Source: Uranotaenia lowii (taxonomy: Eukaryota > Arthropoda > Insecta > Diptera > Culicidae). From it: a stretch of 64,000 nucleotides of DNA. Below the pieces are notes generated by a model, which saw nothing but the letters and a program-made list of their open reading frames with translations, was not told the DNA's origin and made no database searches. Position 1 is the first letter of the stretch. Every line of letters begins with the position of its first letter. Made by a program: the position numbers and the translations under genes. This document shows positions 53,880 to 64,000 of the stretch, piece after piece. The stretch is from the NCBI RefSeq assembly GCF_029784155.1, contig NC_073692.1, positions 425,239,324-425,303,323 on the forward strand. Reading direction: 5' to 3'.

Positions 53880-55515
53880 TTTTCCTTGCTTTCGGCTTCC
53901 ATGTTGATTGTTGTACAGTCGATTTGTGGAATGACAAAAATACATACGAGAAGCTAACAAAATTCCCTCAAAATCCGCTCACTAGAAGCGCCACAATATT
54001 TATGAGCAAACGTTCGTTCCAATTCTAAATGAAGCAAACTTTAAGGCTGAGCAAGTATTTATAAAACGTTACACTTTGGATTTGTATTTTTGTATTTTAA
54101 CCACTTAAGTTCTTCGAACGGCGTTGAACTGTTCACTTCCAGGTGTTATTAATTTGGCCCGCAAAATCCAATTGCTTCGGCTTCTATTCAATTCGACCGT
54201 TGACAGCTCATCTTGACGGGATTAATTAAAATTTATCTTGCCCTGCAAAGCGCGCTTGATAGGCCGCGAATTTCTTGGCGCGCTCGTTATCTCGATAATC
54301 TGGGCAAGGTAACACCGGGTTGCACTTTTAATCTTGTGTTGTGCCGAGGATTGGCCTGCTGGCCATCATCATGCGATCGCACTTCCCTTCGGGCAGGAAT
54401 CGAGCATTTTGATCGCGGTTATTTCTCCTCCTTACCGGCAGCGTGCGGGCTAGCCAAGTAACTGAGAAACCAATCGGCGTTGAAAGGTTTTTTTTCGCAC
54501 CGCCATCATTTGGCCAGCCACGTATCCAGCTAGGAGGGCCACCAATATGTTGTATGTGGAAGGCAGTTGCATCCGACTGCCAACATGGCGATTTAATTAG
54601 CATGATTAACTACCGTATGTGAACGGGCGTGTGTGAGCCGCGGTTAAGATCTATATGTATGCAGAAGGTTCAGGGCCGAAGGCCATTTCGGTTTAGGCTG
54701 GCTGCTGAGAACGATCCATCGACTAGTTAGAATCGCGATTCTTTATCCGAGGAAATTGCTAGAAGAAATTTTTCATCCAGCATTTTTCCGTAGGGTCTCA
54801 TTTAGACCGACCGGCCAGGCCGCGGCGAAGGATGGAAAGGAATTTTAATAGAACGTGAAATCTACCCAGAACAAAACCTCCAAGATTGCCGTATCGACTT
54901 GATGAAGCTTATAAGTTGTTCGAGAAAAACCTATCGTAAGCAGATAGTTTCGTGAGTTTTTTGGTTCACCTTCCGAAGAACAATGACAATTGTTGGTGGC
55001 TGCAGGAAAAATCGTGACTAACGATGGTTTCCGAAATATTTCTCGTAGAAGCATCTATGAAGGGAAGCCCTCCAACGAATGAGTTGCCATATTTTTCAAC
55101 TTATTAGCTGCTCTCGGACCAAATATAATCCCATGTAAGCCAATGAGTCTCGTATCAAAATATGAAAAGGTTATGTGTGAAATCACAAACAATGAATGAA
55201 ACAATAATGTAGCTGTGGCTATCAGGATGGCCAACTTTAAACTCCACAGTGTGTTTAATTAGTTACTTATGCTGTGTGTCAGACGATAATCATCCATCAG
55301 TTATTGAAGCAAAAGTTAAACAAACGTTTTGAAACATACCAACTAAATTGAATTAAACCGAGTTTCCTTGTTTCAAAACATTAAGGCAAGTAACTTCTAT
55401 AAAGGATCTTTACTCTTGTTCATATCATCGTGATTAAAAATTTCCAAACGCCTAATTGCAGTGAATTTCATACAAACTCTTTTTGGAAATTAACTTTGGT
55501 TTCGAAGTAGCCACA
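53880..55515. other. unassigned DNA with a GC-richer block (54150-54800)
   Basis: No gene recognised. The 54150-54800 block is GC-richer than its surroundings, lacks transposon motifs and holds homeodomain-type TTAATTA words (GATTAATTAAAATTT near 54220, TTTAATTAGCATGATTAAC near 54591). It is a candidate conserved noncoding or regulatory segment, which the sequence alone cannot confirm. Confidence 0.3.
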
Positions 55516-55516
55516 A

Positions 55517-56497
55517 TATTGGAGGATTAGGATACTTGATCTTTGGGGATACTTGTTACCTTCGCTATGTCTCGAAACCGGAATGTTTTATAAATTTAAA
55601 ATGATTGAGAAAAATTTGTCAAAAAAAAAAAACAAAACAACAATGCTGTTATCTCAACAAATTTAAAGAAAAATTATTTTTCGAATTATTGAACATTGTT
55701 TGAAAAATGGACCAAAATGTAATTTGGTGATCTTTTTTATCACCTAAAAATGTTTCTTACATGTGAAAATTATAATAAAAATATTAATTCCAATATGAAA
55801 ATCTTTGGAGAATAATATAAACTATATAATGCCATTTTTTTTAAGTAATATTTAACTCTCATTTTTTTAGAAACAGTTTTCCAAAATGTATGATATGGCT
55901 TTAATTGATCCCTAGAGTCCAAAAAGATGTATTTTTCCTCTGAATTTTATTGTGATTATTGGTTATCACGAAATAAGTAACAAACAATTGAATCAATAAT
56001 TAACTAATGTTTTAACAGTAATTATTTGTAAAAGAGCACAAATAATACTGTATTTTTCTAAAACCTTTAAAATTGCGCCTTAAAGTATGTAACAACTATT
56101 GGGTTGTTTTGAGAATGTTTGAGGATTATGAGAATTCACTATGTTTGATACTTACAAACTGTGAAATGAGAACTAATATGGCCAAAAAAAAGTCAACGGA
56201 TCTTTCATTTTTGGATTATTCTAGATTTTTGCCTAGTGTCAGGGCTTCCTGAATTAAGAAAAAAATGTTCTTGAGTAAAGTATCAAGTATCCTTCTACTT
56301 AAATAATTTTTTTCATCTCCAGATATTGCTACTAAGTTTATCTACGGGTTCATGTTTTTTTCTTACTTTGAAAGCATTTAAACTTGAAATAACACGCTGT
56401 CAGAAAATGCAAAAGAAGGCGAGTTGCTAAATTTAAAAAAATATATATGATGAAAATAAGAAACGGGGATCAAGTATCTTCATTCTCCCCTACCAGT
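55517..56497 (-). mobile_element. MITE family 'CTTGATCCCC', copy B
   Basis: Second copy of the family at 52896, inverted. The left end reads GGAGGATTAGGATACTTGAT and the right end, reversed, reads TAGGGGAGAATGAAGATACTTGATC. The subterminal AGGCGAGTTGCTAAATTT and CTGTCAGAAAATGC blocks match copy A. The interior has diverged with many A/T runs. Confidence 0.8.
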
Positions 56498-56499
56498 TC

Positions 56500-58100
56500 A
56501 AATGTTGATCGATAGAAATTTAAATATTGCAGGAAAAGCTTCAAAATAAACAATCAATTTCAATTTGAGTTTCAAAAGATAAATTGAGGTCATCCATCAC
56601 TTTAAATTTTATACATACTTTCTTTGGATTTAAAAATGTTTGAAAGCTCATGCCACTAATAAGGCCACTAAATCTGGCCATAAACTCGTATGAAGAGCTA
56701 TTTACAGTTCAATCCTTATTAAAAATCCAAATTAAGGATTTTTATAAATCTTATTTATAAAATTCGTCTGATAAAATACCTACTTGAAAATCAGAACTCT
56801 TAAAAAAAGAATAAGATGATTGAAGGGAATCATCAGAATGCAATATGCCAAATTTGAGCTGATATCGGGGAAGGGTTGGGCTGAATCTCGAGAGTGAAGG
56901 GATTTATGCGACATTGTGTTCTGAAGAAGCATTAAAACTGTTTTTTCATTAAATATGTTAAGTAAAATGGTGGTATAAAAATATAACTAAGACAATTACA
57001 TTTTTTTTATGAATACTTTTATAATTCAGTTACCATTCTGGGCTAAAATGCATCAAAATTCAAATCACAGATTCATTCTCGTTTTGGTATGATGGAATTT
57101 TATTGTTTTGCATCACGCGTTTGTTAATTCAAACATTTAATCCATCCAAACTTTTTTGTACCTTTTATGATTCCAGCTAGTAGAATTTGTCGTAAGAAAA
57201 ATTATAAAATTTAGTTTGAACAAAACCAAAAATTACTGCAATTGATGCTTCACACATGATGACATTAAAAATATATCAAAAACTATAAATTTTCATATAT
57301 TTTTATTTAATTTTTCATTAAAATCAAAGTTTGTTGCAACTTACCCGAAATCCCATATTTCTGTAAAATTAAAAATAATTGATGGAACCAATTACTTTTC
57401 TGACTATGACAACGTCAACCTTAGAACTTTTTATGTACAAGCGGTATGATTGTCTGTGGACATAAGTTTTTAGAATCCATTGAAGTTGAAAAGTGTTGCA
57501 TGATGCCCCAGTTGCAGTACTTAACAGATTTGCATATCATGAAAAGGACTGAGATACGAAAAATTTATTAGACATCTTAGGAATAGTTAGAGGAAAAAGT
57601 TGTAAAAGTATATAAAAAAATGGTGAATGAATATTATTTTTAGTATAAAAAAATCCATTTAGTTGAAAACTTTTGATTAAATTTGGTCAACATTCCCATG
57701 TTTGCAGAATTAGGAAAATTGAAGAAAAGAAAACTTCAATAACTTTTTTTCTCAAAAGTTAAAACTTTTAGTAATATTAGGGAAAGTTGATTATTAAATC
57801 AGAGCCTTTGTTATCCTAATCTTTGTAATGTACCTTAGATTTGCCAGAAAAGTAAACATTTTTATTGAATGAAATTTCACCTTTTATAAAAAGCAATCTC
57901 TTAAACAAGGACTGATAGGAAAAAAAACTATAATTGAAATCGACGTTTCCATATTATTTAAAACAAGCTCTTAAATTATTTTGTTTCCTTGTGTAATTCA
58001 CGACTGGAAGACATTAACTGGCCGATAAAATCTTACGTTTATCATGATAAATTAGCTTGTTAAGGTGATTAAGGTGCTCTTTAAAAAATAAACACAAACT
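56500..58100. other. unassigned AT-rich DNA
   Basis: No gene or element recognised in about 1.6 kb of AT-rich sequence. Confidence 0.4.
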
Positions 58101-58111
58101 TTTCAGAAACT

Positions 58112-58504
58112 ATGCACATTTTTAAAGGCTTACTAACGTGGTGCATTTTTGAAGGCTACAGCAGGAATACTGGCTATATTCTTATGATATTTTTCTACTT
58201 AAACTTGAGTTGTTTGGTTTACATTTTCTTAATGCCTTTATTTCTTCTTATGAGTATGTGCATATACACTTATAGGAAATTTTTGCTTGGAATGATTAAG
58301 AAAAAAATATTACATAATAATGTGCTAAAACAAGCGGTTTTAATTGATGATTGGCACCATTTTCATTATTTCAATATAATCTTCCTTTGCAGTAAGGGTC
58401 TAAATGAAACTGTACTTTCTCGAAGCGATATCTCAGGAGCGGTTGAAGCTCGATACTTGAAATTTTCTGACTTTTCCTTAAATGAGGAGCTCAACAATTT
58501 TTAA
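58112..58504 (+). other. hydrophobic 130-codon open frame, doubtful
   Basis: An ATG-started frame with one strongly hydrophobic segment (LMIFFYLNLSCLVYIFLMPL) followed by LFLLMSMCIYTYRKF and a basic stretch. A piece of a multi-pass receptor is conceivable. However, the composition fits AT-rich noise (codons of T and A), no family motif is visible, and the last third overlaps repeat-like DNA (CTCGAAGCGATATCTCAGGAGC). No supporting splice partner was found. Confidence 0.15.
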
Positions 58505-58509
58505 ATTTG

Positions 58510-59105
58510 AGATTTTTGAATAGGGTTACCAGAGCAACCCAGCGCAAAAGGGCAATTAGCCGTTTTGAGTCATATAAACCCGGATTATTGTTTTTTTTTT
58601 TTATAAAATCAATGTCAATTAACTGATTTTCATAAACTCAACCATTTGAAATCCTCCAGATAATTGATATCTGATAGTTCTTTAAAATAACAATTCAGAT
58701 TTTTTGGTCTTCAAAAAACGATCCTGAATATTTTTGAAAAACTTTTGGTTGATATGATTTCAGATAGATTGAAAAGTCACATTGAAATAATAAAAAGGTT
58801 TGGTTTTACAGACCAGATTTTTTCTTTTCAATGATAGATCTATATTTTCATGAGGAAATATTGTTGTTCTGTTCAATTCTAGTATTAAATCATGGAATTT
58901 TAACATATTTTTTGTGATGGTCCCATTGGCCCTTTTTGGTCCAGCCTCCACCCCATACGCTTCTTTAGGAGGGAGAGGGACTGTTTTATCCTCTGGATAA
59001 TTATGTAAACATTAATAGTTCAATTTCTGTACGACTGTATCACCGTACAATTTTTTATCTGATGCTTCATCACATTGATATGATCCTTTCTAGGATTAGT
59101 CTTTA
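58510..59105. other. unassigned AT-rich DNA
   Basis: No gene recognised between the doubtful frame and the LINE tail. Confidence 0.4.
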
Positions 59106-59108
59106 TAT

Positions 59109-59160
59109 AAAATTGTCTGTTTGACATATTGTATCAAATTGTCTGTTTGACATATTGTAT
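59109..59160. repeat. 25-bp tandem duplication at the LINE 3' end
   Basis: AAATTGTCTGTTTGACATAT occurs twice in tandem (about 59110-59134 and 59135-59159). It spans the end of the reverse-transcriptase frame. Short 3' tandem repeats are the usual tail of LINEs that lack poly(A). Confidence 0.85.
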
Positions 59161-60370
59161 TGTCAGTTTCTTTAAAACATTCAAGTTTGGACTGTCTTTG
59201 ATGTTCATCGGTAGATCATTATACATCTTCAATCCGTTGTAGAAAATAGATCGTTTGCTCATCTCTTTTCTCGTGTTTGGCAATCTAAAATCTTGAGCTC
59301 TCCTTGTACTGTATCTGTGTATATCGATTCCGTACTGCAGGCCGTCCAATAGATAAGTTGGTAACATTCCTTTCTTCATTTTGAATATAAAGATTAAACT
59401 GTTGTATGTAATCCTCTGCTTAACTGACAACCATTGCAGCATATCAAGCATAAAAGCACTAGGAGTATACCTGTTGCATCGTATTATCACTCTCATTATC
59501 TTGTTTTGAATTCGTTGTAGCCGCTTTGTCTGCGTATCTGATGCATGTAGCAGTATTGTAGAGCAATAGTCAAAGTGTGGCGTTATAACTGATTTCACGT
59601 AGATTATTTTTGACCAGAATGTCATGTATCTACTTATTCGGCAAAGTACTCCGTATTTCATAGCAATCTTCTTAATAGTATAGTCGATGTGAGCTACAAA
59701 ATTTAGCTTTTCATCGATTTGTACTCCCAGGTATTTAACTTGACGTACTTTTTCGATTGCACAACCATCAATAGATAGGTTCGAACAGACTCCGATTTTT
59801 CGATTTCCAAAAATCATCCAGCTAGTTTTATTGAGGTTCAGACACAATTTTCGATGTTTTAAAAAATTAGCAATATTTTTTAATTCCGCATTTGCTTCTT
59901 GTATGACGTGTTCCAAATCATTGCCACTCCAATAGGAGACTGAGTCATCCGCAAATAGCTTCAGACGACCATTCTGTAAACATTTTTTCATGTCATTGAT
60001 GTAAAGTATGAATAACAAAGGACCCAACACACTTCCTTGTGGGACACCTAAGTTGTTTTCTCTGTAACGCGAGTAAGATGAACCAAATTTTGTTCTTTGC
60101 ATTGTGTTGCCCAAATAGTCCTTGAACCAGTTTAGAACTGTCCCAGTGATGCCAATTCTTATTAACACATCAATCAGAATTTCTCGATCAATTGTTTAAA
60201 AAGCTCTTTTGAAGTCCAGAAACACAGCAACTGTTTAGTTACCATTTTCGATGTTGATCTTCCAATTTCGAAGTACCAAATTCACTGCAGATTCTGTTGA
60301 ATGTTGCTTCCTGAATCCAGACTGTTCGGCAATTAGTATTTCTACAATGTTCTTCAAAGCTAAACACAAA
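59134..60370 (-). pseudogene. 5'-truncated LINE, reverse transcriptase with stops
   Basis: The main frame (59134-60168) begins within the reverse transcriptase: NNLGVPQGSVLGPLLFILYI, KLFADDSVSYWSG (catalytic DD), LNLNKTSWMIFGN, VRQVKYLGVQIDEKLNFVAH and a C-terminal MYNDLPMNIKDSPNLNVLKK. Upstream the same frame continues as NIVEILIAEQSGFRKQHSTE, VLRNWKINIENGN, stop, TVAVFLDFKRAF, stop, TIDREILIDVL. The palm is thus present but interrupted by two stops. No endonuclease precedes it, so the copy is a typical 5'-truncated insertion. Motifs fit the CR1/jockey group. Confidence 0.85.
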
Positions 60371-60599
60371 ACTTCAAGTTACTCAAAGATATCGAAACCA
60401 TCATATTTAATCCCGTGATTTTTGAGAAATACGATGACAAATTTCGGCGTTTTCCAGCCTAGTTTTCTTCAAGGTTCTGAATGTGTTAAAGCATCAAACG
60501 GCAAGCAAATGTTTCCGATCTATATTTCAGGGTCCAGCAATTAAAGTGCTACATTGAAATAAACATATAAATTGATCAAAACAACAACTTTTTATTTCA

Positions 60600-60795
60600 A
60601 ATTCATTCAATCAATTTCTTTGGAAAACAAATTACTTTTTCGAAATTCACTGATAAAGTTCGGAAAATGTTGCGCAATCCAAAGTTGGGTTTTCTTCGCT
60701 TTGTGAGCCGACGCCGAGTCCTTTTGGAAAACCCAATCCCTGGAACCAAAATGTCGACGTGCCCACGGTTCGACGACATTCTGTAGAACTAACTT
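60600..60795 (-). pseudogene. mariner-like transposase fragment
   Basis: The minus strand encodes LVLQNVVEPWARRHFGSRDW, VFQKDSASAHKAKKTQLWIA and QHFPNFISEF. The (V)FQQDSAPAHKAK..Q.W motif holds the second catalytic aspartate of mariner-like transposases. Only about 60 codons survive; the first D and the last acidic residue are gone. It differs from the two DD37E relics in sequence, so it represents another mariner lineage. Confidence 0.8.
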
Positions 60796-61068
60796 AAAAA
60801 TATTCCCTATGTTTATGCTTTTATTGATGTGCGTGTTCGACTAAACATTGTTTTAGTTTGTCCCTAAAAACATTTGAAGTGTGCAAATTTCGTGCCGTGA
60901 TTATCACCTGGAGTGGCGGTTTTGTTCTAGGAAGGCTTTATTTGTTTACGTTCTACGAGTTTTTTTTCTCTCTCTCTCTGTAACTGGAGCGACACCTGGC
61001 GTGGAACATTGAAAGCTAAAACTTGCATTCAATTTCTTCGTTGCCTATTGCATACCTTCCGGGCGATT

Positions 61069-61818
61069 ATGGCGAAAGCATGCTCAGGTTGTTGCGGCAC
61101 GATCAATGGAATCGAGTTCATGGTCTGCCGCGGTATTTGCGGAAAGGAATTCCATCTCACTTGCGTTAGCGTCAGCAATGCTGCAGCCCGTAGCTTGAAA
61201 TCGCTTTCTAAAAACGCATTCTGGATGTGCGACGACTGCGCTGGGCTTTTCGAAAACGCTCACTTTCGTAGCCTCGCCTTTGCGCCCCCTCCCGAAAAGA
61301 ATGGAATTACTCAACTTACAGAAGCAATTTCTGAACTTCGTTCCGAAATAAAACAAGCTTGTGCTAAGCCACCACCCACTCCAATCCCTACACTGACACC
61401 CGCCCGCCCTGATTATCGTCGTGCGCTTAAGAGATTTCGTGCTCCAGATGCCCCGATAAGCGAACCGTGTAAATTGGGTGCAAAACGATCCTCTTCCGAC
61501 GTTGTCTCTGTTCCCATGTGTGGCAACGAAAAAGATAATTTGTTTTGGTTGTACATTTCGCGCATCAAACCAGATGTGAGCGAGGACGATGTCGCCTCGA
61601 TGGTTAAGGCCAACCTACAAACGGATACCACGCAAGTGGTTAAGCTCGTATCCAAAGGCACCGATACAAGCACGATGCGCTTTGTGTCGTTCAAGGTTGG
61701 CGTTGATCTCGAGCTTAAGGATATGGCCTTGGACCCTGAAACTTGGCCAAACGGACTGAGCTTTCGGGAGTTCGTCAACTACGACCGAAACAATCAGTTT
61801 CGCCCTCGATTTCAATGA
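61069..61818 (+). CDS. LINE ORF1 with PHD-type zinc finger
   Basis: ATG at 61069 gives 249 residues starting MAKACSGCCG; an upstream in-frame TTG was not used. Residues ~5-55 are a PHD-like C4HC3 finger: CSGC, FMVCRGICGKEFHLTC (with H), FWMCDDC. A proline-rich linker follows (PPPTPIPTLTPARP, ~100-120), then a C-terminal domain with FWLYISRIKPDVSEDDVASM, TTQVVKLVSKGTD and FVSFKVGVDLELKDMAL, an RRM-like fold common in these ORF1 proteins. It would bind LINE RNA. The frame ends in RPRFQ and overlaps the start of the ORF2 frame region by a few bases in another frame. Confidence 0.85.
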   Translation: MAKACSGCCGTINGIEFMVCRGICGKEFHLTCVSVSNAAARSLKSLSKNAFWMCDDCAGLFENAHFRSLAFAPPPEKNGITQLTEAISELRSEIKQACAKPPPTPIPTLTPARPDYRRALKRFRAPDAPISEPCKLGAKRSSSDVVSVPMCGNEKDNLFWLYISRIKPDVSEDDVASMVKANLQTDTTQVVKLVSKGTDTSTMRFVSFKVGVDLELKDMALDPETWPNGLSFREFVNYDRNNQFRPRFQ

Positions 61819-61834
61819 TCGACATCTGCTGTTT

Positions 61835-62590
61835 GGATCCCCGGGGCGCACCGAATTTAGCTTTATGGAAGCCCCTGAGCCCTTCGTCACAGTCGCGCAG
61901 TTTCCAGCCAGCGTCAGCAGTCGCCCCGGCCCTGTGCTCGAAGAAGGCAACGAGGCTCTCCAACCGCCGTTGCCAGGCAAGTATTCTTTTTTATTTTGCG
62001 ATTCGTCCAGTGACTGCCCTTTAATTTGCAGACTTCTCCAACTCGATTTTCACCTGAAATGTTCCAAAAAAATGCCGATTAACACACCTGACAATCACTC
62101 GCCAAAGGAACTATCTGAACATATGGCGATCGGATCACCGGGACGCACCGAACTCAGCACAATGGACGCCCCTGAGCCCTTCGTCACAGTCGCGCAGTTT
62201 CCCGCCAGCGTCAACAGCCGTCCCGGCCCTGTGTTCGAAGAAGGCAACGGGGCTGTCCAGCCTGTGCATGCAGGCAAGTACTCATGTTCACCCTTTTATC
62301 CGACCAGTCATTGCCCTTCGCTTTGCAGACCTTACTTTGGCCCGTCTGTGAGGCAAGATGTTCCACGCATGGAAACGTCGGGAGTAAACTTCACCATCTC
62401 TACTGGGTTAACTACACCGGGACGCAACGAATCAGGCTTTTGGGAGTCCCCTGAACCCATCGACTCAGTCGCGCTGATTCCAGCCACCGTCAGCAGTCGT
62501 CCCGGCCCTGAGATTGATTGTGGTGACGGGGTTCTCCAGCCTGCCTCCGCAGGCAAGTACACAGTTCCGATTAGTTTTCCGCTTGGTGAT
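61835..62590 (+). repeat. three ~290-bp tandem units in LINE ORF2, each with intron-like signals
   Basis: Units start near 61835, 62132 and 62408 with GGATCACCGGGACGCACCGA-like sequence, then CCCCTGAGCCCTTCGTCACAG, CGTCAGCAGTCGTCCCGGCC and GCAGGCAAGTAC. Units 1 and 2 are closest; unit 3 is more diverged. After each GGCAAGTA comes a T-rich stretch of ~55-70 bases ending in TTTGCAG, TTTGCAG or TTCCAG. The repeats stay in the same reading frame. Confidence 0.85.
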
Positions 62591-63652
62591 GGAATTTTAC
62601 CTTCCAGCGAACAACTACCCAGTATGCCTTCTGGACGGCGTGACAATATTAGCATTTTCTACGAAAACGTCGGTGGCATTAACTCTTGCGTTAATGAGTA
62701 TTTGTTGGCCTCTTCCTGCTGCTGCCATGATGTTATTGCCCTAACCGAAACATGGCTGAACGCCAGGACCTTCACCAGTCAGGTTTTTAGTTCTGACTAT
62801 GTCGTGTTTCGTTGCGATCGTGGCCCCAATAACAGTCTGAAGTCAACCGGAGGCGGAGTTTTACTGGCCATCAAATCAACCCTGCAAGCTGTGTCTATCG
62901 ACGACAATTCCTGGGATGATCTGGAAATTGTGTGGGTCCGCCTCGATCTCGGTAACCGGAAGCTCTTTGTGTGTGTGGTCTATATACCTCCGGATCGTAC
63001 ACGAGATGTGAGTATTGCCGATTCGTTTTCCAGCTGCCTCACCAAAGTCACGTCGCTTGCCTCACCTGAAGACGACATATTAATCATCGGTGATTTCAAT
63101 TTTCCGGGTATCAAATGGTGTCCCTCTCAAGGCGGATTTTTATATCCTGACCCAGCTCGTTCCTCATTTTCGGCATTCTCCGAAACTATTTTTGACTCCT
63201 TAAGCACAGCCACTCTCCGTCAGATCAATAGCGTCGAGAATGAAAACGGACGTATGCTTGATCTATGTTTCGTGAATGAAGGAATTAGAACGCCGACAAT
63301 TGAATTAGCTCCTGTGCCTTTGGTCAAATTGGTTCGTCATCATCCAGCTTTGCTCATCTCAATTGAAGTTTCCGGCTTGGATATTTCTTCTAGAAAACCA
63401 GCTGCATTCTTTCTCGATTATAAAAACGCAGACTTTCAAGCTATCTCTGAAGTGTTAGACTCTGTAGACTGGGAATCCGAGCTTACACTTTCTGATCCCA
63501 ATGCCGCGGCTGAAACTTTTTCACATGTCATCAATTACATTATTGATCGTCATGTTCCGAAACGTTTGGTGAATGAAAATTCAAGAGCTCCCTGGATCAC
63601 CAAAGAATTACGCCAGATGAAAACTTTAAAATGCAAAGCCTTCCGCTATTAG
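61865..63652 (+). CDS. LINE ORF2, N-terminal repeats and endonuclease, truncated by a stop
   Basis: The open frame from ATG 61865 is 595 codons; the same frame is open further upstream, so the true start is uncertain. Residues 1-250 contain three copies of a unit with APEPFVTVAQFPAS, SRPGP and GKY. The endonuclease follows (~residue 260 on): ALTETWLN (catalytic E), IIGDFNFPGIKW, RMLDLCFVNEG and RHHPALLIS. A TAG in RY*NRHK ends the frame. Beyond it the same frame continues as the usual basic linker (KLNSAYKKASCRCYRNYL, FWKHVKDQRRE) before similarity is lost at ~63840. No reverse transcriptase lies in the window. The copy is probably defective. Confidence 0.8.
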   Translation: MEAPEPFVTVAQFPASVSSRPGPVLEEGNEALQPPLPGKYSFLFCDSSSDCPLICRLLQLDFHLKCSKKMPINTPDNHSPKELSEHMAIGSPGRTELSTMDAPEPFVTVAQFPASVNSRPGPVFEEGNGAVQPVHAGKYSCSPFYPTSHCPSLCRPYFGPSVRQDVPRMETSGVNFTISTGLTTPGRNESGFWESPEPIDSVALIPATVSSRPGPEIDCGDGVLQPASAGKYTVPISFPLGDGILPSSEQLPSMPSGRRDNISIFYENVGGINSCVNEYLLASSCCCHDVIALTETWLNARTFTSQVFSSDYVVFRCDRGPNNSLKSTGGGVLLAIKSTLQAVSIDDNSWDDLEIVWVRLDLGNRKLFVCVVYIPPDRTRDVSIADSFSSCLTKVTSLASPEDDILIIGDFNFPGIKWCPSQGGFLYPDPARSSFSAFSETIFDSLSTATLRQINSVENENGRMLDLCFVNEGIRTPTIELAPVPLVKLVRHHPALLISIEVSGLDISSRKPAAFFLDYKNADFQAISEVLDSVDWESELTLSDPNAAAETFSHVINYIIDRHVPKRLVNENSRAPWITKELRQMKTLKCKAFRY

Positions 63653-64000
63653 AATAGGCACAAAACACAAGACGCTAAAGACCATTACCGTAAACTTAAT
63701 TCTGCGTATAAAAAAGCTAGCTGCCGATGCTATAGGAACTATCTGACGCGACTGCAACGAAACTTTAAGAATAGTCCGAAATCGTTCTGGAAACATGTTA
63801 AAGATCAGCGGAGAGAATCACTTCCATCTGTACCGTTGAGCCGTCAACACGTACGCCGGAGCATCGTATCGTTGCTGTGTACCTGCAGGAACATTTTACA
63901 TTATTTATTTTTTCCTTACCTGTATTTCAATCAGCACTTTTCAGTGCTAAAATTATTTTCATTTTCTTTTATTCATATTTTCTCTTTTCTTTCCAGCATG

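Larger units (their letters stand above)
60900..64000 (+). mobile_element. CR1-type LINE with PHD-finger ORF1, 5' part
   Basis: Plus-strand LINE with ORF1 (61069-61818) and the start of ORF2 (61865-63652, one stop, then open to ~63840). A PHD-type zinc finger in ORF1 and an APE endonuclease in ORF2 is the layout of CR1-group LINEs such as Anopheles Q and T1. Upstream lies a CT-microsatellite (60966-60980). At about 63840 similarity to the expected linker ends and T-rich DNA follows to the window edge, so the reverse transcriptase is either beyond 64000 or missing. Confidence 0.85.

Noticed and set aside
58112..58504. Chemoreceptor-like membrane protein
   Set aside because: One hydrophobic stretch in an AT-rich frame, no family motif and no splice partner.

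Overview
This window looks like part of an AT-rich, transposon-dense insect nuclear genome, most probably a mosquito (Culicidae). The lineage evidence is indirect. There is a secreted leucine-rich-repeat/coiled-coil protein built like the mosquito LRIM/APL1 family. There are relics of DD37E-type mariner transposases (a group described mainly from mosquitoes), tRNA-derived SINEs, a BEL/Pao LTR element, a CR1-type LINE with a PHD-finger ORF1, and many palindromic MITEs. I see no bacterial-style operons, rRNA genes, intact tRNA genes or CRISPR arrays. The organism is inferred from family resemblance, not shown by a search.

Layout. Positions 1-3092 are unassigned AT-rich DNA ending at a 500-base assembly gap (3093-3592). 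Positions 3593-10801 are one continuous 9-bp satellite (unit ATGACAAAA). A BEL/Pao retrotransposon (10802-15532, coding on the minus strand) sits inside the right edge of that satellite. It has near-identical LTRs, a 5-bp target duplication made of satellite sequence, a primer site matching tRNA-Tyr and an open gag frame, but most of pol is missing. Positions 15556-34200 are mostly noncoding, with a broken DD37E transposase, a Penelope-like relic with inverted terminal repeats, tRNA-related SINE heads, a TTAA-flanked MITE and a 436-bp palindrome. Positions 34230-36105 hold a ~134-bp tandem repeat in two oppositely oriented blocks around a small MITE, like a foldback element. Positions 37100-40710 hold the only convincing cellular gene, a two-exon LRR/coiled-coil gene, bracketed by a local duplication. 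Positions 42585-48342 are a TTAA-bounded long inverted-repeat element containing an apparently intact two-ORF LINE on the minus strand. Positions 49560-56500 hold a SINE, a foldback MITE, a GC-richer degenerate repeat, another DD37E fragment and two inverted copies of one MITE family. Positions 59110-60800 hold a truncated LINE and a mariner fragment. Positions 60900-64000 hold the 5' part of a plus-strand CR1-type LINE whose ORF2 carries three copies of a ~290-bp repeat.

Nearly all coding capacity belongs to transposable elements. The nesting gives a relative chronology: the satellite predates the BEL insertion, and the LINE lies inside the TTAA element. Very long open frames across the satellite are artefacts of a period divisible by three. 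Some open frames in this window begin only at TTG or GTG; where it mattered I moved the start to the first ATG.
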